From Paracoccus sp. MKU1 (GTDB lineage: Bacteria > Pseudomonadota > Alphaproteobacteria > Rhodobacterales > Rhodobacteraceae), in assembly GCF_001447385.1 (NCBI RefSeq), contig NZ_LLWQ01000205.1, positions 23-64,022 of the forward strand: a stretch of 64,000 nucleotides of DNA, read 5' to 3'. Below, one piece after another: positions 54,478-64,000 of the stretch (the first letter of the stretch is position 1; every line of letters begins with the position of its first letter). The notes under the pieces are model-generated. The model was not told the DNA's origin. It ran no database searches and was given only the letters and a program-made list of their open reading frames with translations. A program made the translations under genes and the position numbers.

Positions 54478-54990
54478 TTAAGGTGGGCTTTGCGGCTCTT
54501 CTGTCATCGTCGCTGTCTTGTAGGACCTGGCAAGCCTCTGCAGGCTCAGGCAGCCTTTGGTTGAAATGTTGGGAAGTCGCAATTCGTAAAGATCAGCGGG
54601 TCCGACACGTCTTCCCTCTTTCGGAGGTCGGCCGACACATCGGAAGGTCAGGATCGTCCGCCAGCCCCCGAGAACGTGCCAACTTGCTCTGACGTCGATA
54701 TCTCTCCATGGGATGATCGCCTCGGGATCTATGGCGTTCATGAGGATGCCCTGCGCCGTGAATGTCAGTATCGGGCCTCTCCGTCGTCCGTACTTCCAAT
54801 GCAGGAGGACCGGCACAACCCCAAGTGGCGCGGCCAATGCCAGCAATACCACCTGAGATGGCCTGCCATCGACGTCGGGCTCCTGACTAAGAGACATCGC
54901 CGCTGCGAGAACTGGAATGAGGAGGAGCCCTGCCATAAGCCAGAACCCCGCAAGCCGAAAATACGACAGCCAGATCTCCAGATCAGGCAT
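54478..54990 (-). CDS. Membrane protein of unknown function (two TM, PH-like tail)
   Basis: A 170-residue protein starting MPDLEIWLSYFRLAGFWLMA. Two TM helices (about 11-33, 45-65) are followed by a soluble domain with ILTFTAQGILMNAIDPEAII, PWRDIDVRASWHVLGGWRTI and LTFRCVGRPP. The pattern of a TM pair followed by a strand-rich domain resembles STM3941-family proteins, but the match is weak. The upstream longer frame lacks a ribosome site. No function assigned. Confidence 0.6.
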   Translation of the reverse strand: MPDLEIWLSYFRLAGFWLMAGLLLIPVLAAAMSLSQEPDVDGRPSQVVLLALAAPLGVVPVLLHWKYGRRRGPILTFTAQGILMNAIDPEAIIPWRDIDVRASWHVLGGWRTILTFRCVGRPPKEGRRVGPADLYELRLPNISTKGCLSLQRLARSYKTATMTEEPQSPP

Positions 54991-55019
54991 CGAATGCGCT
55001 TGGCGTGCCTTGTCCACCT

Positions 55020-55612
55020 TCAGAGCCAGAACATGAGGCTTGTTGCCGATGCGAGCGCCGCTAGGGTTCGGTTTGCGCGTCTGAGGCTGGTCGGACTCGA
55101 GAGGTGACGCCGCAAGGCGGATCCCATGGCAGACCAGACGGCCATGCACGGGGTGCCGATTAATGCGAAGGCCAAGCAAGTAATCAGCAATTGGGGAAGG
55201 ACCGCCTTCTCGGGCTGCAGAAATGCCGAGACCGCAGTGAGCGCGATCAGCCACGATTTCGGATTGATAACTGGAACAGCAGCGCCTGAGAAAACGAGAT
55301 CGGGGTGGCATTGGGCGATTGCGCCAGCGCATCTGCTTTCCAGAGCTTCAGGGCGAGCCAGAGCAGATAGAACGTCCCAACCACCTTGAGTGCCAACTGG
55401 ATACTGGGAAACTGTGCGAAAATGCTGCTGAGACCGGCGGCCACGAGTAGGATCTGGGCGATCACACCGGCCGGAATGCCAACGATCTGCGGTATGGTGC
55501 TCCGGAAGCCAAACACCAGCCCTGCGTTCGCGAGCAGCATGTTGTTCGGTCCCGGCGTAATCGACATAACAAAGGCGTAGAGCGCCAAAGCTCCTATTGT
55601 GGTAAGTTCCAT
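55020..55612 (-). pseudogene. LysE/RhtB-family exporter gene, frameshifted
   Basis: The first part (from ATG at 55612) reads ALALYAFVMSITPGPNNMLL, LKVVGTFYLLWLALKLWKAD and FSQALLFQ: LysE N-terminus with TPGPNNMLL. Past about 55270 the same frame degrades, while the next frame continues VINPKSWLIALTAVSAFLQP, then LLITCLAFALIGTPCMAVWS. A single lost base near 55270 explains this. The family normally exports amino acids as a roughly 200-residue, six-TM protein; here it is likely inactive unless frameshifting occurs. Confidence 0.85.
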
Positions 55613-55778
55613 ACTGTGCGTTCCTCATCCTGCACCGTATGGAAATGGTTCAGGCTTCCATGGGCATGCGCGATTGAGAAGTTCTCAGCCTCGCGTGAGC
55701 CCTCTGCTGGCAGAGCGTTGACCGCTCGGCCAATTTTGAGGCTCCGACGCATCGCCTTGGAGGAATAGAAGGTAGGGC

Positions 55779-55811
55779 GTCGTGCCGGCGGCGCCGTGCC
55801 GCCGGCACGAC
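55779..55811 (-). terminator. Hairpin after the locus 2 hsp20 operon
   Basis: Perfect 14-bp stem GTCGTGCCGGCGGC (55779-55792) and its complement GCCGCCGGCACGAC (55798-55811), loop five bases, eight bases beyond the Hsp20 stop at 55820. No clear U-tract follows on the minus strand, so it may stabilise the message as much as terminate. Confidence 0.65.
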
Positions 55812-55819
55812 ATTTGGCA

Positions 55820-56311
55820 TCAGGCGTTCTTCACCTCGATGCGCTTGACCTTGGCCTGCGCCTCCGGGGTCTGCGGCAGCTTGATCGTCAGCACGCCGTT
55901 CTTGAAGCTGGCATCGGCCTTCTCACCGTCGACTCCCGGCGGTAGCGGAATCGTGCGATAGATCGCGCCATAGCTGCGTTCGGAGAGATAATAGCCCTTC
56001 TTCTCCTCCTGCCGCTCGATCTTCTTCTCGCCCTTGATGGTCAGCATGTCGTCGGTCACGGTGACCTCGATGTCCTTCATTTCCATCCCGGGCAGTTCGA
56101 TCGATACCTCCACGTGATCTTCGGTCTCGACCACGTCGGATTTCGCCTCGCCGCCTCCCCAGGGCCAGTCGAAATCGCCGACGCGGTTCCAGAAGCCTTC
56201 GAACACACGGTTCATGTCGCGTTGAAGGGTGGCGATGGGGTTCTGGTCATCACTTTTCGGGTCGGGCGCATGATCCTTCCGCGCCCAGGGGATCAGGTCC
56301 TTGATCTGCAT
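55820..56311 (-). CDS. Small heat-shock protein Hsp20 (163 aa, locus 2)
   Basis: Orthologue of 12103-12594 with equal length and the same N-terminus (MQIKDLIPWARKDHAPDPKS). Alpha-crystallin core shows VEVSIELPGMEMKDIEVTVT and the motif NGVLTIKLPQTPEAQAK. It differs at scattered residues only (for example KVKRIEVKNA tail instead of KVRKIAVKEA). Third of three hsp20 genes on the minus strand; yfdX does not follow it, a hairpin does. Confidence 0.93.
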   Translation of the reverse strand: MQIKDLIPWARKDHAPDPKSDDQNPIATLQRDMNRVFEGFWNRVGDFDWPWGGGEAKSDVVETEDHVEVSIELPGMEMKDIEVTVTDDMLTIKGEKKIERQEEKKGYYLSERSYGAIYRTIPLPPGVDGEKADASFKNGVLTIKLPQTPEAQAKVKRIEVKNA

Positions 56312-56351
56312 GTGAGTTCTCCTTTCTTCTTCTGGGTGCGACATGTCGGGT

Positions 56352-56750
56352 TTACGAAGCCGTTACCGTGATCTTTTTGGGTTGGGCTTCCGCTGCGCGC
56401 GGCAACGTTAGGGTCAGCACACCGTTCGAGACCTGCGCGCCGATCTTGTCGGGGTCGAAGTCGTCGGACATGGTGAAGGCTCGCTCGAAATCGCCCTCGC
56501 CATATTCGGCATAGGCCAATTGCAGCTTCTCGGGCTGCGTGGCATGGACCTTACCTCGGATCGTCAACACGCGCTTTTCGAGCGTGATATCCACGTCTTC
56601 GGCGGCGACGCCCGGCATCTCGAGCATCAGCGTCACCCCGTCAGTCGTTTCGACGATGTCGGTCAGCGGCCTGTAGATACGACTGCCGGTGGTGGTTTCC
56701 GGTGTCTCGGCCGGGGTCTTATCGGCAGTATGTGTCACATCGTTGGTCAT
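56352..56750 (-). CDS. Small heat-shock protein Hsp20 (132 aa, locus 2)
   Basis: Orthologue of 12615-13013, same length. Sequence features: SRIYRPLTDIVETTDGVTLM, GVAAEDVDITLEKRVLTIRG, YAEYGEGDFERAF and NGVLTLTLPRAAEAQPKKIT. Middle gene of the operon, 40 bases from the next. Confidence 0.92.
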   Translation of the reverse strand: MTNDVTHTADKTPAETPETTTGSRIYRPLTDIVETTDGVTLMLEMPGVAAEDVDITLEKRVLTIRGKVHATQPEKLQLAYAEYGEGDFERAFTMSDDFDPDKIGAQVSNGVLTLTLPRAAEAQPKKITVTAS

Positions 56751-56765
56751 GGATCGGTCCTCCTC

Positions 56766-57194
56766 TTACGCAGCCTTGATCTCGATTTTCCGCGGCTTGT
56801 CCTCTTCGGGGCGGCCGATCACGATGCGCAGTACACCGTTGGTCATCCGCGCTTCGACCTTGTCCTCCGCGGCCACGAAGGGCAGCCGAACCGACCGTGC
56901 GAACTTGCCAAAGCCGCGTTCGTTGCGGTGCCAGCGGGCGCCTTCCGGCACGCCGGGCGCCTTGCGCTCGCCAGAGAGCGTCAGGACATTCTCCTTCACG
57001 GAAATGTCGATGTCGGCCGGGTCAACGCCAGGGAGTTCTGCAGTGATCGCGACTGCCTCGTCGCCCTGCCAGACGTTCACGGCGGGAAAAACGGGCTGGG
57101 TCGCGCGGCCAGGAGAGGTCCTCTCAAAATCGCGCAGCATCGAGCGCATCACCGCAAACGGATCGCTGCGACGTGTGTAGGTGGGATAGAGCAT
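56766..57194 (-). CDS. Small heat-shock protein Hsp20 (142 aa, locus 2)
   Basis: Orthologue of 13028-13453 with one extra residue: MLYPTYTRRSDPFAVMRSML, VAITAELPGVDPADIDISVK, NGVLRIVIGRPEEDKPRKIE. First gene of the operon; GGAGGCG is upstream of the ATG at 57194. Its promoter probably lies within 57195-57459. Confidence 0.93.
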   Translation of the reverse strand: MLYPTYTRRSDPFAVMRSMLRDFERTSPGRATQPVFPAVNVWQGDEAVAITAELPGVDPADIDISVKENVLTLSGERKAPGVPEGARWHRNERGFGKFARSVRLPFVAAEDKVEARMTNGVLRIVIGRPEEDKPRKIEIKAA

Positions 57195-57409
57195 GTTTCG
57201 CCTCCGTCGTTTCAGTTGACGGCGTGGATTTGTCTCCACGCCACTGAACGCCCGCGGAGAACGGACATGCTTCAAGGTTCGCCATTTCGGCGGCGGTCTG
57301 GTGCGTTCGCGTCTGCCATGCGTTCCTCTCAGGCGAACGTCAGGCGGTCCGCTGAATCAGCCGAACCTGTCGCGTATCCGTGAAACCCCAACTGGGCGTT
57401 CCGCTGCGG

Positions 57410-57438
57410 ATAAAGTGTTGCCTAATTGCAACTTCAAG
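57410..57438 (-). promoter_or_regulatory. Candidate heat-shock (sigma-32-like) promoter for hsp20 operon
   Basis: On the minus strand CTTGAA (57433-57438) is followed after 17 bases by CTTTAT (57410-57415). The -35 matches the RpoH consensus core CTTGAA; the -10 is a partial match only. It is about 215 bases from the first hsp20 start, which is long but with no gene in between. A similar CTTGAA element occurs upstream of ftsH in this locus. Confidence 0.45.
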
Positions 57439-57459
57439 ACCCGGGCGCAAAAAATGTTC

Positions 57460-58395
57460 TCATCGATAGACGCCCCAAGGCCCGTAACGCGGCGTGGAAA
57501 TGCGCACAGCCCGCGGTGCGTTCAGGGGAACGGACGGTGGGACCGGTCGGCAGGGTCCGGAAAGTGCGCGCAGCCGCCGGATTCGATCGGCGGTGGGCGG
57601 GTGCGTGCGCAGGAGCGAGGGTTCGGGGATGCGGCGACCGGGCAGGAACATCTCTTCCCAGACCCGCCCGACGCGGCGTTCCAGCTTGAGGAGGGCCGAA
57701 GCGAGGCCATCGGGATCGCCGGTCAGCTCGGCGCCGCCTCTGTCGGCATCGTATTCCCGGGCCCGCGACAGCGCGAGCTGAAGAAGGGCCATGATCGTGG
57801 GTGAAAAGATCAGGACAAGTGGTACCTGCCAGGGCACATAAGCCGCGCCGGCCAGGATGAGCGGCAGGTTCAGCAGCAGGATGAGTTGCCCAACCCAGGA
57901 CGCGAGCGACACTGCGCGCGACATCGCGTCGGCCAGACCCATGATCCAGAGATCGCGGTTGGCGATGTGAGCGACCTCGTGCGCCAGAACCCCGGCCAGT
58001 TCGCGCTGGTTCATCAATCGAAGAAGACCATCGCTGACGCAGACGGCGCTTTCATCCGGAGAGCCCATAGCGAAGGCGTTCGGCATCTGGCTCGGTACAT
58101 AGTAGAGTTCCGGTACACGCGGCAGCCCGGCGCGGCGTGCGAGTTCGGCCAGTATCGCCATGCCCTCTGGAAATTCCCGCCCGCTGAGCCTGCGTGCGCC
58201 GTAGGCGTTCAGCAAAAGGCGTTTCGGGATGCCGGGTGACAGCAGCAATCCCAGCAAGGATCCGATGACGATCGAAATCGCCAAGCCCTGTCCCGCAACC
58301 GCCGAAACGATTAACCAGGCGATAACCGCCATACCCGCCAAAAGCAGGATGGATTGGAGCAGGTTCAGGAATTGGTGGCGCGGCGTCGCAGTCAT
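57460..58395 (-). CDS. M48-family membrane zinc metalloprotease (HtpX-like, locus 2)
   Basis: A 311-residue homologue of 9417-10361 with VLAHEVAHIANRDLWIMGLA (zinc motif HEVAH, versus HEIGH in locus 1), ALSRAREYDADRGGAEL and the same TM layout. Unlike locus 1 it lies between hsp20 and ftsH and has no psiE neighbour. The start at 58395 is preferred by homology; an ATG six codons earlier is possible. Confidence 0.9.
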   Translation of the reverse strand: MTATPRHQFLNLLQSILLLAGMAVIAWLIVSAVAGQGLAISIVIGSLLGLLLSPGIPKRLLLNAYGARRLSGREFPEGMAILAELARRAGLPRVPELYYVPSQMPNAFAMGSPDESAVCVSDGLLRLMNQRELAGVLAHEVAHIANRDLWIMGLADAMSRAVSLASWVGQLILLLNLPLILAGAAYVPWQVPLVLIFSPTIMALLQLALSRAREYDADRGGAELTGDPDGLASALLKLERRVGRVWEEMFLPGRRIPEPSLLRTHPPTADRIRRLRALSGPCRPVPPSVPLNAPRAVRISTPRYGPWGVYR

Positions 58396-58496
58396 GATCG
58401 CAATAGATTTCACTCGCGGCTAACGGGAAGTGGCACGCCACGGGATGTAAGAATTTTGGGCATCATTGCCAGCTTCGATCTTCATGTCGGATCCCT

Positions 58497-58525
58497 CTTG
58501 AACTCGGCTCAAGCAATACCAATCT
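58497..58525 (+). promoter_or_regulatory. Candidate heat-shock promoter for locus 2 ftsH-clpK
   Basis: CTTGAA (58497-58502), a 16-base spacer and CCAATCT (58519-58525) resemble a sigma-32 promoter (CTTGAA / CCCCAT-type -10). It is about 60 bases upstream of the ftsH ATG. The CTTGAACTCGGCTCAAG segment also forms a small imperfect inverted repeat. Assignment is by eye. Confidence 0.5.
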
Positions 58526-58582
58526 GGCCGGGTGTGATAAATCAGCAACATCTCTACGGGTTGGCGCCGAGGAGAGAAAGGG

Positions 58583-60415
58583 ATGGAAAAGAGAACCGAA
58601 TTTAACATCTGGTACTGGATCGTCGCATTTTTTGCGGTGATCTTTATTCAGGATCTGATCGCCAGCTACCGCAGCATCGCGCCGATCAGCTATAGCCAAT
58701 TCGAACAGTATCTGGCCGACGGCGACATCGCTTCGGTTGCGGTCGGGTCCGATACGATCACCGGCACCTTCGAAACTCCCATCGACGGCCGCTCTGGCTT
58801 CGTCACCACGATCGTCGATCCCGCAATTCTTGAACGGCTGGACGACGCGGATGTCGAGATCACCGGCGTTCCACAAAACACCTGGATCGGGGCGCTTCTC
58901 TCCTGGGTGGTGCCTGCGGTGGTCTTCTTCGGTCTCTGGATGTTCGTCTTTCGCAAGTTCGCCGAGCGTCAGGGTTTTGGGGGTTTCCTGCAGGTCGGCA
59001 AGAGCAAGGCCAAGGTCTACATGGAGAAGGAAACCGGCGTCAGCTTTGCCGATGTGGCCGGGGTCGACGAGGCCAAGGCCGAGCTGGAGGAAGTGGTCGA
59101 TTTCCTGAAGACGCCCGAGGAATACGGCAAGCTCGGCGCCCGGATCCCGAAAGGCATCCTGCTGGTCGGCCCGCCGGGTACCGGCAAGACGCTTCTGGCG
59201 CGGGCCGTGGCGGGCGAGGCGGGCGTGACCTTCTTCTCGATCTCGGGCTCGGAATTCGTCGAGATGTTCGTGGGCGTCGGTGCCGCAAGGGTGCGCGACC
59301 TGTTCGAGCAGGCCCGCAAGAACGCACCGGCGATCATCTTCATCGACGAGCTCGACGCGCTCGGCCGCGCCCGCTCCTCCGGTCAGATGGCCGGCGGGCA
59401 TGACGAGCGCGAACAGACGCTGAACCAGCTTCTCACTGAGCTGGACGGGTTCGACCCGTCGTCGGGGATCGTGCTGCTGGCGGCCACCAACCGGCCGGAA
59501 ATCCTCGACCCGGCGCTGCTCAGGGCCGGGCGCTTCGACCGGCAGGTGCTGGTGGACAAGCCCGACAAGAAGGGCCGCATCCAGATCCTCGAGGTACACA
59601 TGAAGAAGGTGACGCTCGCACCGGACGTGGATGCCGATAAGGTCGCCGCGCTGACCCCGGGCTTTTCCGGAGCGGACCTGGCAAATCTGGTCAATGAGGC
59701 GGCGCTATTGGCAACCCGCCGAAAGGCCGATGCGGTGACCATGGAAGACTTCAACAACGCGGTAGAGCGTATCGTCGCCGGGTTGGAAAAGCGCAATCGT
59801 GTTCTGAACGCGCGCGAGCGGGAAATCGTGGCGCATCACGAAATGGGGCATGCGCTGGTCGCGATGGCGCTGCCGGGGGTCGATCCGGTGCACAAGGTCT
59901 CGATCATCCCGCGCGGGATCGGTGCGCTCGGCTATACGATCCAGCGCCCGACCGAAGACCGCTTCCTGATGACCCGCGAGGAACTGGAGAACAAGATCGC
60001 CGTTCTTCTGGGCGGGCGTGCGGCCGAGAAGGTCATATACGATCACCTTTCGACCGGTGCCGCCGACGACCTGGTGAAGGCAACCGACATCGCCAGGGCC
60101 ATGGTCGCGCGCTACGGCATGGACCCCGATCTGGGCCATGTCAGCTATGACACCGAGCGGCCCGGCTTCCTTGGCACGGGGGATCAATCGCCCTGGCTCA
60201 ACCGCCGCCACAGCGAGGCTGTGGCCGAGCGGATGGATACCGCTGTCAAGGCGATCATCGACGACATCTTCGCGCGTACGGTCGCGCTTCTCGACGCGAA
60301 CCGGGCGCTGCTGGAGGAAACGTCCCGAGATCTGCTCGACCGCGAGACGCTGGACGAGCCGGACCTTCGGGCCATCGCAGAAAAGGTCCGCACTCAGGAG
60401 GTCGAGGCGGCCTGA
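58583..60415 (+). CDS. ftsH: ATP-dependent zinc metalloprotease FtsH (locus 2)
   Basis: A 610-residue FtsH, same length as the locus 1 protein. TM1 [22 protein letters not shown]2 near 105-124; Walker A GPPGTGKT near 197; SRH; HHEMGH near 418. Differences include [20 protein letters not shown] in the periplasmic part. It begins after GAGGAGAGAAAGGG at 58583 and is followed by clpK after 51 bases. Divergent from M48. Confidence 0.95.
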   Translation: MEKRTEFNIWYWIVAFFAVIFIQDLIASYRSIAPISYSQFEQYLADGDIASVAVGSDTITGTFETPIDGRSGFVTTIVDPAILERLDDADVEITGVPQNTWIGALLSWVVPAVVFFGLWMFVFRKFAERQGFGGFLQVGKSKAKVYMEKETGVSFADVAGVDEAKAELEEVVDFLKTPEEYGKLGARIPKGILLVGPPGTGKTLLARAVAGEAGVTFFSISGSEFVEMFVGVGAARVRDLFEQARKNAPAIIFIDELDALGRARSSGQMAGGHDEREQTLNQLLTELDGFDPSSGIVLLAATNRPEILDPALLRAGRFDRQVLVDKPDKKGRIQILEVHMKKVTLAPDVDADKVAALTPGFSGADLANLVNEAALLATRRKADAVTMEDFNNAVERIVAGLEKRNRVLNAREREIVAHHEMGHALVAMALPGVDPVHKVSIIPRGIGALGYTIQRPTEDRFLMTREELENKIAVLLGGRAAEKVIYDHLSTGAADDLVKATDIARAMVARYGMDPDLGHVSYDTERPGFLGTGDQSPWLNRRHSEAVAERMDTAVKAIIDDIFARTVALLDANRALLEETSRDLLDRETLDEPDLRAIAEKVRTQEVEAA

Positions 60416-60466
60416 ACACGGAGATCCAGTCCGGACGTTCCGGCTGGGAGCATGACGGAGGTGAAA

Positions 60467-63247
<2,781 letters not shown>

Positions 63248-63306
63248 CGGCCCGTGCACCGGCGACGGTAACGCCGCCGGTGCCGCAATCCGAAGAGAGG
63301 TAAATC

Positions 63307-63891
63307 ATGATGAAAGGACACAACCGCCCACCGTTTCGACCGAAGATCCCCGGAACTGACCTGGCATCTCCAGACCTGCCGACAGCGTTGATCTACAGGC
63401 CAGCTCGCTCGTCCCACACCTCCGCTCCAATCAGGCGGCAGCATTGGATACTCGAGTTTGAGCCGGCCCGGGCGCCGGCCATCGAGCCTCTTATGGGCTG
63501 GACCGCAACCGAAGATCCCTATCGTCCGATCCGCCTGACATTCCCTGATCTCGACAGCGCCATCGCCTTCGCGGAACGAAACGACTGGCAGTATATCGTG
63601 CGCCACGAGCCGGACAAACGTCGATCCGTGCCACCGCGCCGCTTCTGGTGGGAAACAGTGCCAACCAGCAAGGGAGCCGATGCTCCTGGCGCCCACCGCA
63701 TCGAGACCGGCCACCGACCGAGTTCCCGGCAACGGCTTCACCGAGGCATCGACGCGGCCAGCGTTCGTGATCTCTCAGCGGAACTCGCGACGGCTGCAGA
63801 CCCGGTCTGTGAAGCGAGTGCTGAGTCCTTCCCCGCGTCCGACCCACCGGCGTGGATCGGGGCGACTGTCTATGGAAGCGGGCGACGTTGA
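63307..63891 (+). CDS. NDUFS4-like protein with SFPASDPPAW tail (locus 2)
   Basis: A 194-residue homologue of 21617-22177: YRPARSSHTSAPIRRQHWIL, FEPARAPAIEPLMGWTATED and the C-terminal EASAESFPASDPPAWIGATV. In locus 2 it directly follows clpK (59 bases) and overlaps the kefB start by one base, whereas in locus 1 several genes intervene. GAGAGGTAAATC precedes the ATG. Conservation in both loci argues for a functional tie to the ClpK/KefB set. Confidence 0.82.
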   Translation: MMKGHNRPPFRPKIPGTDLASPDLPTALIYRPARSSHTSAPIRRQHWILEFEPARAPAIEPLMGWTATEDPYRPIRLTFPDLDSAIAFAERNDWQYIVRHEPDKRRSVPPRRFWWETVPTSKGADAPGAHRIETGHRPSSRQRLHRGIDAASVRDLSAELATAADPVCEASAESFPASDPPAWIGATVYGSGRR

Positions 63892-64000
63892 TGCACGCCG
63901 ACCAGGGGCTGTTGGAGGCCGCCGCGTTGCTCGCCATGATGGCTTTTTGCCATGTCGCGATCTGCGCACGGCTTGGCATCCCCGCACTGGTCGGTTTCCT
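63891..64000 (+). CDS. kefB: KefB-type CPA2 cation/proton antiporter, N-terminal start (runs off right edge)
   Basis: ATG at 63891 overlaps the NDUFS4-like stop (TGATG). The visible 36 residues, including LLAMMAFCHVAICARLGIPA and ARLGIPALVGFL, fit the first TM of CPA2/KefB proteins and align with the broken locus 1 kefB (RIGVPSIVGYILSG). Family membership rests on this short match plus context (clpK, NDUFS4-like, then kefB order). The rest lies outside the window. Confidence 0.7.
   Translation, partial: MHADQGLLEAAALLAMMAFCHVAICARLGIPALVGF

Overview
The DNA is GC-rich and looks like an accessory region (plasmid or genomic island) of an alphaproteobacterium, most likely Rhodobacterales. This is inferred from the gene families, a biotin cluster with BioR-type operators (TTATAGATAA), Mrp-type antiporter genes and the mixture of IS66, IS3, IS5, IS21 and IS110 remnants. 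No rRNA, tRNA, CRISPR array or replication origin was recognised.

Layout. 1-277: start of a DUF262 gene running off the edge. 650-1282: a tyrosine recombinase. 1486-2877: C-terminal remnant of an SMC/RecF-like ATPase gene cut by an IS3 element (2878-4148). 4149-9326: a pile of IS fragments and one intact IS66 element around a cardiolipin-synthase-like gene. 9417-24757: stress locus 1, with M48 protease, PsiE, YfdX and three Hsp20 genes on the minus strand. Divergent from these on the plus strand are MarR, FtsH, ClpK/ClpG-type disaggregase, an HPF-sigma fusion, HdeD, a coiled-coil membrane protein, an NDUFS4-like protein, rhomboid, an SppA/SDH-like protease, thioredoxin and a broken kefB. 25335-32310: an eight-gene Mrp-like cation/proton antiporter operon. 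32501-34750: IS21 and IS66 remnants. 34838-45721: a rare-sugar ABC transporter and catabolic operon with a divergent ROK regulator. 45862-46494: a second tyrosine recombinase of identical length. 46668-48130: a TetR/SDR pair. 48432-52155: PLP-salvage cluster (pdxY, MOSC, amidotransferase) with a divergent MocR/PdxR regulator. 52158-54439: bioB, bioY and bioR. 54478-55612: membrane protein and a frameshifted lysE. 55820-64000: stress locus 2, with three Hsp20 genes and M48 on minus, then FtsH, ClpK, NDUFS4-like and the start of kefB on plus.

The central feature is the pair of related protein-quality-control loci, resembling the transmissible locus of stress tolerance / locus of heat resistance known from Enterobacteriaceae and Pseudomonas. 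They share a core (3x Hsp20, M48, FtsH, ClpK, NDUFS4-like, KefB) with the same divergent arrangement. They differ in accessory genes and apparently in control: locus 1 has a MarR gene and a 23-bp palindrome between divergent promoters, while locus 2 has no MarR and has CTTGAA heat-shock-like -35 elements. Small Hsps would hold unfolding proteins, ClpK would disaggregate them, FtsH/M48/rhomboid/SppA-like proteases would clear membrane proteins, and KefB, thioredoxin, PsiE, HdeD and YfdX would protect envelope, thiol and ion balance. The division of labour is inferred from families, not shown by the sequence.
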